Shown here in pieces: positions 50,181 to 59,182 of a stretch of DNA of 64,000 nucleotides. The notes below the pieces were generated by a model. It made no database searches. It saw nothing but the letters and a program-made list of their open reading frames with translations, and was not told the DNA's origin. The stretch is from NCBI RefSeq assembly GCF_029581355.1, contig NZ_CP120849.1:3752501-3816500 (forward strand), read 5' to 3'. The stretch comes from Parabacteroides chongii (GTDB taxonomy: Bacteria; Bacteroidota; Bacteroidia; Bacteroidales; Tannerellaceae). Positions within the stretch are counted from its first letter, which is position 1. Each line of letters begins with the position of its first letter. A program made the position numbers and the translations under genes.

Positions 50181-51716
50181 CTATTGTAACTCCGTATTCC
50201 TTTCCACCAGTATCTCTGCAAACGCTCTGTCGGTCAGTTTGCTTTCTATCCAGGAAAGGATATCGAATGTTTTAAGTAACTGTTTTTCGTATTTATCCTG
50301 CCTGATCTTCGTTATTTCTTTTTGGAATTGCATCCACAATTTATTTCGGGCTTTCTCATAAGATGGCAACGGATACCCCATGACAAAGCGGAACAAAAGT
50401 TTCTCTGTTTGGTACGTCTGCTTTTCATAACGCATATTCCGTTTGATGGAGTTGATCTCATTCTCAAAGAAACTGTAATCCCCGAGTTCCGCCTGTATGA
50501 GGAGGTTGATCAAACGTGCTGTTTTATAGGATGGTAACGCATAGAATTGTTTGCCAGCACTGAATATCTTCTTCATGCTTTTACGTGCTTTACCGGGATT
50601 TCCCAGACATAGATGAAGGATCGCAGTATTCAGATACAATTTAAGTTGTGTCTCCGGCCTGAGTAAACCGGCCTTTTTGAATAAGCTGTCTTCGTTTTCT
50701 TCCGATAGGTGGAGTACCTCTTCCAATTTCCCTGTATTTATCAGAGCAGCCTGTTCGTATTGATAGATGCAAGCACTTATTTCCAGAAGAAATTCGGTAG
50801 CGTAGTCGCCTTGTTGTATTTTTTTCAACCGTTCGATAAAGAAGGGCATTTCTTTATATAAACCTGCCGTATGGAGGCTGTCCAGTACACCCTTTATTGC
50901 GCTTAGATAATAGATCGGAGGATTCAGAATCAGATGCTGGTTCGATTCAAAAAGAGTGATAAGTTCCTGATAAAAGCGGATCGCTGATTTATAATTACCC
51001 GTATTCAGATAGTAGGCTGCCTGGAACAGCAGGTGTAGTTTCTTGGCCTCAAAACCTTTATATGAACTATTGGCTATCAGATTGAGTTCGCTCAATACCA
51101 GATCGTTCAGGTTATCTTTCTGTTTGTCCGACCGGACATATCCTTTATAGGTGATGCGGTGCTTTAGAATATCATATAGTTGCAGATGAAGGTTCGTATT
51201 TCTTGAATACTTCATAATGTCGTTTATTTTCATCTGCTTACTGACTAACTCCCTTTCGGAAATCTCCTTAAAGCCAAGCGAACTGAGATATTTCAGTTCT
51301 GTTCGCCGAATGAGAAGGAGAAGAGGGTCGTTCTCATAAGTCACTGCCAGGCTTTTGGCCTTATCCAACTGGCTGAAAGCGGCATCGAAGAGTTCCCTTT
51401 CAAAAAGTATCTCGGCTTTGGTGATATGGTCGAAGATCGCTGTCTGTACATCTTCTTTCTTTCGTAGATGGGCCAGGCAATCCATGATCACCCGGTAAAG
51501 ATGTTTTGCTGCCATCTCAAAGTTACCTTTGCTCTGTTCCTGACAGTAAAGTTTACAGATATCCTCGGAGGGAGTCCCTTTATTGATCAGGTCGAACAGA
51601 AGGAGATAGTTCTTTTCACCGCTTTGCAAATTCGCGTACAGGCGGAAATATCTTTTTTCCGCTTTGGTAAGTGATTGGATAAGCAGGATCAGATGATCCG
51701 GATTTGTGTATTTCAT
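50181..51716 (-). CDS. Hypothetical helical-repeat (TPR-like) protein
   Basis: 511 residues, almost entirely helical, with recurring TPR-like patterns (AAKHLYRVIMDCLAHLRK, AAYYLNTGNYKSAIRFYQELI, TAILHLCLGNPGKARKSMKKIF). It has no signal peptide or enzyme motif. The N-terminal region (YTNPDHLILLIQSLTKAEKRYF) recalls hypothetical proteins common in Bacteroidetes that I cannot link to a function. It is monocistronic: upstream is the divergent ribokinase operon, and downstream lie 48-72 bp before the exporter. Confidence 0.7.
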   Translation of the reverse strand: MKYTNPDHLILLIQSLTKAEKRYFRLYANLQSGEKNYLLLFDLINKGTPSEDICKLYCQEQSKGNFEMAAKHLYRVIMDCLAHLRKKEDVQTAIFDHITKAEILFERELFDAAFSQLDKAKSLAVTYENDPLLLLIRRTELKYLSSLGFKEISERELVSKQMKINDIMKYSRNTNLHLQLYDILKHRITYKGYVRSDKQKDNLNDLVLSELNLIANSSYKGFEAKKLHLLFQAAYYLNTGNYKSAIRFYQELITLFESNQHLILNPPIYYLSAIKGVLDSLHTAGLYKEMPFFIERLKKIQQGDYATEFLLEISACIYQYEQAALINTGKLEEVLHLSEENEDSLFKKAGLLRPETQLKLYLNTAILHLCLGNPGKARKSMKKIFSAGKQFYALPSYKTARLINLLIQAELGDYSFFENEINSIKRNMRYEKQTYQTEKLLFRFVMGYPLPSYEKARNKLWMQFQKEITKIRQDKYEKQLLKTFDILSWIESKLTDRAFAEILVERNTELQ

Positions 51717-51971
51717 ATCTGTATCGGATTGTTCTTTCAGGATATTAGTTCCTGTTGCACGACGAAATTAAATAAACTTTTTCATATGAAGACTGTAAAA
51801 ATGTTTTTTCTATTCTTGTTTTACTCTCGGAAAGAGGGATATTTATAACTTGTTTTGTGAATTATATTCATTTGCTTATTAGTGATTTATTGTTCTATGG
51901 TAGAAATAAATCTTAGATTTGGGTTTATCTGTATACTCAAATTATTCATAGAATAGTAGAGAATATAAAGT

Positions 51972-51979
51972 TATATTTG
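51972..51979 (+). promoter_or_regulatory. Promoter -7 element of the ribokinase operon
   Basis: TATATTTG matches TAnnTTTG, 34 bp before ATG 52014 and upstream of the in-frame TTG at 51990, so it supports the ATG as start. The rest of 51717-51971 is A+T-rich with no other recognised site. Confidence 0.55.
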
Positions 51980-52013
51980 TATCGCTTCATTGCAGACTTT
52001 AAATTTTATAGAT

Positions 52014-52943
52014 ATGGACACTGAACAATTAGACCGGCATAATATCCTGGTGGTTGGTAGCAGCAATACGGATATGGTTATTAAAGCCGGACATCTTCCC
52101 CGTCCGGGGGAAACCATTGTGGGAGGGACATTCTTTATGAACCCCGGTGGTAAAGGGGCCAACCAGGCAGTCACTATTGCCCGTTTGGGAGCTTCCGTCA
52201 CTTTTATATGTAAAACGGGCAGTGATATTTTCGGTCATCAGTCGCAACAACTTTTTGAGGAAGAAGGCATCAATACCTCGTATATCTTTTCTGATTCGGA
52301 GCATCCTTCCGGGGTCGCTTTGATTACTGTGGACGATCATGCCGAAAACTGTATTGTTGTTGCCTCGGGAGCAAATGCCAATTTATTACCGACCGACCTG
52401 GCAAAAGCGGAAGAGGCGATCGACCAGGCGGATATTGTCCTGATGCAGTTGGAGATTCCGATGGAAACAGTCGAGTATGTTGCGGAAATAGCTTATCGCA
52501 AACATAAAAAAGTGATACTGAATCCTGCTCCGGCGCATCCATTATCTCCTTCATTACTGAAACATCTCTACATGATCACCCCAAATGAGACGGAAGCTGA
52601 AATGATTTCCGGTGTGAAGATAACCGACCGGGAATCGGCAGTTAAGGCAGCCCGTATACTTTCTGAAATGGGAGTGGAGAATGTTATCATTACGCTGGGT
52701 TCGAAAGGAGCATTGGTGTATGGTGCTGAGGAAGCAGATTTTGTACCGGCTCTGAAAGTGGAAGCCGTGGATACAACCGCTGCCGGTGATGTCTTTAACG
52801 GTGCACTGACTGTTGCTTTATCGGAAGGACGGAGTCAATTGGAGGCAGTCCGTTTCGCTTGTAAGGCTTCGGCAATCTCGGTAACCCGGGTCGGGGCACA
52901 ATCTTCTGTCCCTTACCGGAGTGAAGTCGATATATTTGAGTAA
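52014..52943 (+). CDS. rbsK: Ribokinase
   Basis: 309 residues from ATG 52014. A PfkB-family sugar kinase that phosphorylates ribose to ribose-5-phosphate. Family motifs: VVGSSNTDMVIKA at the start, NPGGKGANQAVTIARLGA, GSDIFGHQ, and the C-terminal DTTAAGDVFNGAL with the catalytic Asp of GD. It is the first gene of an operon with a nucleoside hydrolase and a sugar transporter, consistent with use of ribose freed from nucleosides or taken up directly. Confidence 0.94.
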   Translation: MDTEQLDRHNILVVGSSNTDMVIKAGHLPRPGETIVGGTFFMNPGGKGANQAVTIARLGASVTFICKTGSDIFGHQSQQLFEEEGINTSYIFSDSEHPSGVALITVDDHAENCIVVASGANANLLPTDLAKAEEAIDQADIVLMQLEIPMETVEYVAEIAYRKHKKVILNPAPAHPLSPSLLKHLYMITPNETEAEMISGVKITDRESAVKAARILSEMGVENVIITLGSKGALVYGAEEADFVPALKVEAVDTTAAGDVFNGALTVALSEGRSQLEAVRFACKASAISVTRVGAQSSVPYRSEVDIFE

Positions 52944-52972
52944 ACATTATAATCTTATCAATAAAGTAGACC

Positions 52973-53986
52973 ATGAAACAATCCTTTTTGTTAATCTGTG
53001 TATTATCCCTGCTGGTCGCCTGTAACGGAACAGCGAAGAAAGCAACGCAGGAAGCTGCCGTACAACCAGTGAATCTGATTCTGGATACCGATTTGGGCCC
53101 TGATTACGACGACGTAGGGGCGATGGCTGTTATGCATGCACTAGCCGACAGCGGTTATGTGAATATACTCGCAACCTTGTCTTCTAACCACGATGAGTTG
53201 GTTATTCCTTGTATAGAGGTGTTGAATACATATTTCAACCGCCCTGATATTCCGTTGGGAGCACCTAAAAGCGAAGGTGGTGTAACAATGACTTCCGGTC
53301 ATAAAATAAAATGGACGGAGATATTACCGGCTAAATATCCGCATAAGACTAAAAAGACATCGGACGCTCCGGATGCAGTCCAGGTATATCGTAAAATATT
53401 AAGTTCGCAACCGGATGGCAGCGTTGTCATTTGTACTGTCGGCTTTTTCACGAATCTGAAGGACCTGCTGCTTTCTGTCGGCGATGAATACAGCCCGTTA
53501 TCAGGAAAGGAACTGGTTGCTAAAAAGGTAAAAAGAGTCGTGGCGATGGCTGGCTTGTTCCCGCAGGGACGTGAGTTTAATGTGCTTTGTGACACACCGG
53601 CATCGAAAGTAGTTGCCGAACAATGGCCTACAGAGATCGTTTTCAGTGGCTTTGAGATCGGTAATGTCATTTTTACCGGGAAGAAACTGGTGGCATCCGA
53701 TATAGATAATAGTCCTGTCAAAGACACCTATGCACAGTGTTTCGCAGAAGGCGATCCGGACGGTCGGATGAGCTGGGACCTGACGGCGGTTCTGGTTGCG
53801 ATCAAAGGTTATGAACCGTACTATAACGTAGAACGGGGAATCTTTAAGGTAATCGATGAAGAAGGCAGCAACACCTGGATCCCGGATGAGAACGGCCGGG
53901 ACCTTCGGCTGATCGAAAAAGTTCCGGCCAGCCAGATGGCAGCTTTGCTGGATAATTATATGATGCATCAACCTGTATTAAAATAG
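52973..53986 (+). CDS. Nucleoside hydrolase (IUNH family), lipoprotein
   Basis: 337 residues with a lipoprotein signal (Cys17, SLLVA-C), so it acts in the periplasm or at the outer membrane. The metal- and ribose-binding Asp cluster DTDLGPDYDD is at 38-47, a variant seen in Bacteroidetes members. It would cut extracellular nucleosides into base and ribose. Upstream is ribokinase (29-bp gap) and downstream a sugar transporter (7-bp gap), so release, import and phosphorylation of ribose are encoded together. The base specificity is unknown. Confidence 0.88.
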   Translation: MKQSFLLICVLSLLVACNGTAKKATQEAAVQPVNLILDTDLGPDYDDVGAMAVMHALADSGYVNILATLSSNHDELVIPCIEVLNTYFNRPDIPLGAPKSEGGVTMTSGHKIKWTEILPAKYPHKTKKTSDAPDAVQVYRKILSSQPDGSVVICTVGFFTNLKDLLLSVGDEYSPLSGKELVAKKVKRVVAMAGLFPQGREFNVLCDTPASKVVAEQWPTEIVFSGFEIGNVIFTGKKLVASDIDNSPVKDTYAQCFAEGDPDGRMSWDLTAVLVAIKGYEPYYNVERGIFKVIDEEGSNTWIPDENGRDLRLIEKVPASQMAALLDNYMMHQPVLK

Positions 53987-53993
53987 AAAAGTT

Positions 53994-54995
53994 ATGTTTA
54001 TCGTACAAAGTTATACTTTAGCAATCGTTTTCTGTGTCGTTACCATGCTATGCTGGGGCTCCTGGGGAAACACACAGAAGTTGGCTTCCAGAACATGGAG
54101 GTACGAGTTCTTTTATTGGGATTATGTGATCGGAGTACTTTTATTCTCCATCCTTTCCGCTTTCACTCTGGGAAGTTTTGGTTCGGAAGGGCGCAGTTTT
54201 CTGCCCGACCTGATACAGGCAGACTGGAACAATATAGGCAGTGCTTTCCTGGGAGGCGTTATTTTCAATGCTTCCAATATTCTGCTTTCGGCGGCAATCG
54301 CTATATGCGGAATGTCCGTTGCTTTTCCAGTGGGAGTTGGGTTAGCCTTGGTGCTGGGCGTGCTGATCAATTATTTCGGTGCGGCAAAAGGAGAACCGTC
54401 CTATATCTTTGCAGGTGTAGCTTTGATCACGGTTGCCATTATATTGAACGGCCTGGCTTATAAAAAAGCCCTGGTCGGATCGAAGAAAGTCTCCGGTAAA
54501 GGCATCTTTATTTCTGTTGCCGCCGGTGTAATTATGGCTTTCTTCTACCGTTTTGTAGCAGCTTCGATGGACCTGGATAATTTTGCCTCTCCGGCAGCCG
54601 GAAAACTGACACCTTATACGGCTGTATTCATTTTTGCTTTGGGTGTTTTTGCCAGTAATTTTCTGTTCAATACGATCGCGATGAAGAAGCCGGTGGAAGG
54701 TGCGCCTGTTTCCATAAGCGGTTATTTCAAAGGCAATATCCGGACTCATCTTGTCGGAGTATTGGGAGGCGTGATCTGGTGTATCGGGCAATCATTCAGT
54801 ATGATTGCATCTGAAAAGGCAGGAGCGGCAATATCCTATGGTTTAGGGCAGGGAGCGACGTTAGTCTCCGCCTTATGGGGGATCCTGGTTTGGCATGAGT
54901 TCCGGGGAGCACCTAAATCTTCCGATTATTTGAATCTGGGTATGTTTATCTTTTTCGTCATAGGATTGGGTTTCCTCATCTACGCGGGTGCCTGA
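53994..54995 (+). CDS. GRP/RhaT-like sugar transporter, probable ribose importer
   Basis: 333 residues, about ten membrane spans, with two similar halves in the drug/metabolite transporter superfamily arrangement. CWGSWGNTQKL near the start and the Gly/Ala-rich spans (VAFPVGVGLALVLGVLINY, then AGAAISYGLGQGATLVSALWG) recall GRP-type sugar transporters such as RbsU/GlcU. Operon context (ribokinase, nucleoside hydrolase) suggests ribose. A terminator follows. Confidence 0.78.
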   Translation: MFIVQSYTLAIVFCVVTMLCWGSWGNTQKLASRTWRYEFFYWDYVIGVLLFSILSAFTLGSFGSEGRSFLPDLIQADWNNIGSAFLGGVIFNASNILLSAAIAICGMSVAFPVGVGLALVLGVLINYFGAAKGEPSYIFAGVALITVAIILNGLAYKKALVGSKKVSGKGIFISVAAGVIMAFFYRFVAASMDLDNFASPAAGKLTPYTAVFIFALGVFASNFLFNTIAMKKPVEGAPVSISGYFKGNIRTHLVGVLGGVIWCIGQSFSMIASEKAGAAISYGLGQGATLVSALWGILVWHEFRGAPKSSDYLNLGMFIFFVIGLGFLIYAGA

Positions 54996-55017
54996 TACTT
55001 TGTAATTGAAAGAAATC

Positions 55018-55058
55018 CGGGGATAGAGTGCTTTTTATGGGCCTTTATCCCCGTTTTT
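55018..55058 (+). terminator. Intrinsic terminator of the ribose operon
   Basis: CGGGGATA (55018-55025) pairs with TATCCCCG (55046-55053), followed by TTTTT. The loop is long (20 nt). Confidence 0.8.
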
Positions 55059-55092
55059 GTACGATAATACCAAAAATATCGGGAAAAAGCCT

Positions 55093-55100
55093 TACTTTTG
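55093..55100 (+). promoter_or_regulatory. Promoter -7 element before the 251-residue gene
   Basis: TACTTTTG matches TAnnTTTG, 50 bp before ATG 55151. No matching -33 element was found. Confidence 0.45.
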
Positions 55101-55150
55101 TCTTAGTTTCTTGTTTATTGGGTATAGTATATAACTAAAAAAACAGGTCT

Positions 55151-55906
55151 ATGAAAGAAGAAGGCGATGTATTCAAGAGGTTCCGTGACTCTTTTAGTAA
55201 GATGGACGGACATTTCCATATTTTAGAACAGCGTGTTCCGGTAGAACTTCAGATGGAATATTTTAAATATTCCGAACAGGTTCGTAAAGGCAAAGTGAAG
55301 CAAGATTTGGATGATATGGATTATACAGCCTTCCGCGAAAGTCTGTCTAATCCGGAGGCGACAACCGATTATAAGAAATATATTTTATCCATGTTGGCCA
55401 CTTCAAAGGAAGTGAAGGCCTATCGGATGCTGGAAGATTATGTGCAGCATCCCGATGAAGATGTCAGCAATTGGGCATATATGGCTTTGATGGAAAGCCG
55501 TATCTCGTTGGAGTCGGAATTGTCGGATGAGAAACAAATATATATTTCTACAGGGCTGGGAGGCAAAGGTGAAAAATTGCGCTTTTACGTATTGATGTTG
55601 TCCAAGGACAGGAACCCTTTTCTGGACTATCAGCGTAAAGTGATCGAACGTGAATTCGCTTACTTTTTGCCGCAGGCAGACTGTGAGATAGAACGGTTGA
55701 CGATCGGTGAACAATATGTGGAACTGGTATTTTTGATACCGGTGCGTGCAGACATCAAGTTAACTCTCGACAGGGTTATCAATGAATGTAATCAGTACGG
55801 TGATTTCCTTTCGGATATCTTTACGATAACGAACGTAAAAGAACTTACGCAGCAGGAGATTACTGATATTATAAATAAGAATGGAAACAGTAAAACAAGC
55901 CATTAA
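55151..55906 (+). CDS. Hypothetical cytoplasmic protein, possible HEAT-like repeats
   Basis: 251 residues, family not recognised. Residues about 60-120 show a HEAT-like helical hairpin pattern (YKKYILSMLATSKEVKAYRMLEDYVQHPDEDVSNWAYMAL, split here over several helices). The second half is a mixed alpha/beta region (YISTGLGGKGEKLRFYVLML...YVELVFLIPVRADIKLTLDRVINEC). No signal peptide. The end overlaps the GtrA-family start by 26 bp, implying translational coupling with polysaccharide or lipid-glycan genes. Confidence 0.65.
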   Translation: MKEEGDVFKRFRDSFSKMDGHFHILEQRVPVELQMEYFKYSEQVRKGKVKQDLDDMDYTAFRESLSNPEATTDYKKYILSMLATSKEVKAYRMLEDYVQHPDEDVSNWAYMALMESRISLESELSDEKQIYISTGLGGKGEKLRFYVLMLSKDRNPFLDYQRKVIEREFAYFLPQADCEIERLTIGEQYVELVFLIPVRADIKLTLDRVINECNQYGDFLSDIFTITNVKELTQQEITDIINKNGNSKTSH

Positions 55907-56261
55907 GTATGGCGTGGTAGGGGTGAGTAACACCTTGATAACAATGGCTGTTATCTGGGTGATGATGAAACTCTTCGGATGTCGGGAAGGTTTATCTAAT
56001 TTAACGGGATATGTAGCAGGATTGCTGAATAGTTTCATCTGGAACAAGCAATGGACTTTCAAGGGAAGTTCTACCGGATGGACGAAAGGTGCGATCCGCT
56101 TCGGTATTGCGTTTGCGGTATGTTATGTCCTGCAATACGGACTGGTACTTCTATTAAATTCCCAGTTAACGATCGATCATTACTACAACCATTTAATAGG
56201 AATGGTTTTCTATACAGCGATCAATTTTTTTATAAACAAGTTTTATACCTTTAAGGCTTAA
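55881..56261 (+). CDS. GtrA family membrane protein
   Basis: 126 residues with four predicted membrane spans. The start (KQAIKYGVVGVSNTLITMAVIW) and NLTGYVAGLLNSFIWNKQWTFKG match the GtrA family, which is associated with flipping or transfer of lipid-linked sugars. It lies 5 bp before the glycosyltransferase and overlaps the preceding gene, so all three form one operon. The glycan involved is not known. Confidence 0.9.
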   Translation: METVKQAIKYGVVGVSNTLITMAVIWVMMKLFGCREGLSNLTGYVAGLLNSFIWNKQWTFKGSSTGWTKGAIRFGIAFAVCYVLQYGLVLLLNSQLTIDHYYNHLIGMVFYTAINFFINKFYTFKA

Positions 56262-56266
56262 CGGAA

Positions 56267-57199
56267 ATGAAGAAGCTCGCAGTCATAGTTCCCTGTTACA
56301 ACGAAGAGTTAGTCATCGGTGAATCCTATCGCCGTACGAAAGCTGCTTTGCAGTCCATGCCCATCGATACCGAGATCATTTATATAAATGACGGAAGCCG
56401 GGATAAAACCCGGGAGTTGCTGGATGGCATTGCCGCCTCCGACCCGCATGTGAAGGTAATCCATTTTTCCAGGAATTTCGGACATCAGCCGGCGGTTACT
56501 GCCGGTATCAATAATTGTGATGCGGATTTGGCCGTTATACTCGATGCCGATATGCAGGATCCTCCGGAGTTGATCCCCGGCATACTGGAACTGCAGGAGA
56601 AGGAAAATGCCAATGTCGTGTATTGTGTGCGTAGGTCGAGAGAAGGTGAGAGTCTTTTCAAGAAGTTTACGGCAAAAGCTTTTTACCGTTTGCTCAATTA
56701 TATGAGTGATGTCAGTTTCCCGTTGGATACGGGTGATTTCCGTATGGTCGACCGGAAGATCATGGATCAGTTCGATCGTTTCCAGGAACGGGGTAAATAC
56801 ATCAGAGGACTGATAAGCTGGCTCGGCTATAAGCAAGTGCCGTTTTACTATGAACGGGAAGCACGTATTGCCGGTGAGACAAAATATCCTTTCAGCAAGA
56901 TGTGGAAGTTCGCTTCGACAGCCATGTTGTATTTTTCCAAGAAACCGCTTCGTCTGGCCACCAGTTTAGGTTTTATAGCCGTCGTGGTCGGTATCGTTCT
57001 GGCTGCCTGGTTTACGCTCGGGAAGATATACGGTTTCAGTAATGCGGAAAGCGGCTGGACTTCCATTATGACATCGGTTATTTTCTTTGGCGGCGTTCAG
57101 TTGCTGACGGTGGGTGTCCTGGGGCAGTATGTCGGGATTCTCTTTGATGAGATCAAGGCGCGTCCCGAATATATTATCGACGAAAAGAAGAATTTCTGA
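56267..57199 (+). CDS. GT2-family glycosyltransferase with C-terminal membrane helices (GtrB-like)
   Basis: 310 residues. The catalytic GT-A domain (1-220) has VPCYNEELVI, INDGSRDKT, the metal-binding DADMQDPPE and the DTGDFRMVDRKIMD region of polyprenol-phosphate sugar transferases. Two membrane spans follow (about 230-250 and 262-285). Such enzymes make undecaprenyl-phosphate-linked sugars, and a GtrA partner may move them across the membrane. It is convergent with msrA across a long terminator. Confidence 0.92.
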   Translation: MKKLAVIVPCYNEELVIGESYRRTKAALQSMPIDTEIIYINDGSRDKTRELLDGIAASDPHVKVIHFSRNFGHQPAVTAGINNCDADLAVILDADMQDPPELIPGILELQEKENANVVYCVRRSREGESLFKKFTAKAFYRLLNYMSDVSFPLDTGDFRMVDRKIMDQFDRFQERGKYIRGLISWLGYKQVPFYYEREARIAGETKYPFSKMWKFASTAMLYFSKKPLRLATSLGFIAVVVGIVLAAWFTLGKIYGFSNAESGWTSIMTSVIFFGGVQLLTVGVLGQYVGILFDEIKARPEYIIDEKKNF

Positions 57200-57216
57200 T
57201 AAATACATTCTTATAG

Positions 57217-57254
57217 TTCCTTTCGGATGAAAATTCAATTTCATCCGAAAGGAA
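57217..57254. terminator. Bidirectional terminator between gtrB-like gene and msrA
   Basis: The 16-bp arms 57217-57232 and 57239-57254 are perfectly complementary around a 6-nt loop, followed by TTTTATTTTC on the plus strand. It serves the glycosyltransferase operon and probably msrA from the other side. Confidence 0.88.
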
Positions 57255-57281
57255 TTTTATTTTCTTCTGAAGGGAATGGAA

Positions 57282-57788
57282 TCAGTCATGGAATATCTTT
57301 CGATAAATATGACAGTAAGGAGTTTCTCCTTTTTTATCGTAATAATGCTGGTGATAATCTTCCCCGATCCAGAACTTTCCGGCAGGTTCTAATGCCGTAG
57401 CCACTTTAAATCCCATTCCGAATAATTTGCTGATATATTCTTCTGCGATCGCTTTCTGTTCTTCGCTGCAATAGAAGATAACCGAACGGTATTGACTGCC
57501 GATATCCGGTCCTTGTCCGCCAACCTGTGTAAAATCATGTGTTTCGAAGTAAAGACGTACTAATTGTTCGAAACTGGTTTGAGACGGATCAAAGATCACT
57601 TCCACTGTTTCCACATGGCCGGTAGTACCGGTTTTTACTTCGGGATAGGACGGATTATCAATAGTTCCACCCATATAGCCGACATGCGTACTGTCTACAC
57701 CTTTTACTTTTTCGAGATGGTATTGTGTTCCCCAAAAACAGCCGGAAGCGAAATAAGCTGTTTCCTTATGAAAATTATTCTGTGTCAT
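57282..57788 (-). CDS. msrA: Peptide methionine sulfoxide reductase A
   Basis: 168 residues, a single-domain MsrA that reduces methionine-S-sulfoxide in oxidised proteins using thioredoxin. The catalytic motif SGCFWG places the active Cys at residue 17, and GYMGGTIDNPSYPEV and HDFTQVGGQGPDIGSQYRS are family signatures. No signal peptide, so cytoplasmic. There is no MsrB domain or neighbour. It is divergent from the uracil permease and appears to share a palindromic promoter with it. Confidence 0.96.
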   Translation of the reverse strand: MTQNNFHKETAYFASGCFWGTQYHLEKVKGVDSTHVGYMGGTIDNPSYPEVKTGTTGHVETVEVIFDPSQTSFEQLVRLYFETHDFTQVGGQGPDIGSQYRSVIFYCSEEQKAIAEEYISKLFGMGFKVATALEPAGKFWIGEDYHQHYYDKKGETPYCHIYRKIFHD

Positions 57789-57816
57789 ATTCTTTCTTAG
57801 CGTTTGGATTATTCTG

Positions 57817-57838
57817 ATTATATTTGTGCAAATATAAT
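57817..57838. promoter_or_regulatory. 22-bp palindrome carrying face-to-face -7 elements for msrA and uraA
   Basis: ATTATATTTG (57817-57826) and CAAATATAAT (57829-57838) are perfect inverted repeats around TG. Each arm holds TATATTTG: at 57819-57826 for uraA (start about 57833, leader about 19 nt) and, on the minus strand, at 57836-57829 for msrA. Transcripts would start inside or next to the palindrome in both directions. No standard -33 TTG was found on either side. Confidence 0.6.
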
Positions 57839-57851
57839 CTTTTATTTCGCA

Positions 57852-59042
57852 ATGGACAGCAAAAAATCACTGGGCCCTGCTCAAAAGACGGTAGTAGGCG
57901 TTCAATTTCTCTTTGTAGCCTTTGGTGCCACCGTCTTAGTCCCTCTACTGGTGGGTTTAGATCCTTCGACAGCCCTTTTCACTGCCGGATTAGGAACATT
58001 GATCTTTCATTTGGTAACAAAGGGGAAAGTGCCGATTTTTTTGGGAAGTAGCTTCGCTTTCGTGGCACCCATCATTAAAGCGACTGAATTATATGGTTTA
58101 CCGGGGACAATGTCGGGACTGGTGGCTGTCGGTGCTGTCTACGGACTGATGAGCATGTTGGTGAAGTGGCGTGGCATCGGGTTCATCAAGCGGTTATTTC
58201 CGCCGGTTGTGATCGGGCCGGTCATCATATTGATTGGTCTGTCGTTGGCGGGTTCGGGTGTGAATATGGCGAAAGAGAACTGGCCGCTGGCTCTGATCGC
58301 TTTGTTTACTGCTGTTCTGGCATCGTTGTTGGGACGGGGGATGATCAAGCTGATTCCTATCTTCTGCGGGATTATCGTCGGATATATTGCTGCATGCTTT
58401 TTTAAAGTGATCGACTTCGAGCCGATCATAGCGGCCCCCTGGTTTGCTTTGCCTCAGTTCGTCAAGCCGGAGTTGTCGTGGGAAGCTGTGATCTTTATGA
58501 TCCCGGTGACGATCGCCCCGATCATAGAACATATCGGAGATGTATATGCCATTAACGAAGTGACGGGCAAAGATTTTGTGAAAGATCCGGGATTGCACCG
58601 GACTATGCTGGGCGACGGTTTAGCTTGTGTGGCTGCCGGGCTGATCGGCGGACCTCCTGTAACCACTTATTCAGAGGTGACCGGAGCTATATCGCTGACG
58701 AAGATCACGGATCCGGCCGTTATCCGTATTGCAGCGGTGGCAGGGATTGTCTTTTCCGTTTTCGGCAAGGTCAGTGCTTTCCTTAAATCGATCCCGCCTG
58801 CCGTACTGGGCGGAATTATGCTGTTGTTGTTCGGAACGATCGCTGCTGTCGGTATAAATAGTCTGATACAGAACAGGACAAATTTGGGAGATACCCGTAA
58901 TTTGATCATAGTCTCGTTGATTCTCACCTTTGGTATCGGCGGAGCCTCCCTGGAGTTTGGTGAATTTACGATGGCGGGGATCGGCCTGGCGGCTCTGCTG
59001 GGAGTGATCCTGAACCTGGTCTTGCCCAAGGGAAGCCAATAA
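57852..59042 (+). CDS. uraA: Uracil:proton symporter, NCS2 family
   Basis: 396 residues from ATG 57852. The longer in-frame start at 57804 lies upstream of the promoter and adds a non-family tail. The protein has about 12-14 spans. Family motifs QFLFVAFGATVLVPLLVG at the start, IIEHIGDVYAINEVTGKDF in the middle and GGPPVTTYSEVTGAISLT identify a UraA-like nucleobase transporter. The conserved Glu and His of the substrate site are in this region. It is probably monocistronic. Confidence 0.9.
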   Translation: MDSKKSLGPAQKTVVGVQFLFVAFGATVLVPLLVGLDPSTALFTAGLGTLIFHLVTKGKVPIFLGSSFAFVAPIIKATELYGLPGTMSGLVAVGAVYGLMSMLVKWRGIGFIKRLFPPVVIGPVIILIGLSLAGSGVNMAKENWPLALIALFTAVLASLLGRGMIKLIPIFCGIIVGYIAACFFKVIDFEPIIAAPWFALPQFVKPELSWEAVIFMIPVTIAPIIEHIGDVYAINEVTGKDFVKDPGLHRTMLGDGLACVAAGLIGGPPVTTYSEVTGAISLTKITDPAVIRIAAVAGIVFSVFGKVSAFLKSIPPAVLGGIMLLLFGTIAAVGINSLIQNRTNLGDTRNLIIVSLILTFGIGGASLEFGEFTMAGIGLAALLGVILNLVLPKGSQ

Positions 59043-59091
59043 AGTTGGATATTGTTCTTTATATATATCCATCTCTTAACGGTCCAAACCC

Positions 59092-59121
59092 TTTGTATGT
59101 CCCCTAAATTGTATACCTTTG
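59092..59121 (+). promoter_or_regulatory. Promoter of the pot operon
   Basis: TTTG (59092-59095), 18 nt, then TACCTTTG (59114-59121), close to the consensus Bacteroides promoter. Start near 59128 leaves a leader of about 55 nt before the potA ATG at 59183. Confidence 0.65.
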
Positions 59122-59182
59122 TGCCGCTTTTTAAGAAAGCAAGCGATTATATGTTTAACTTGTAAGGAAAAGGGATAAATCT

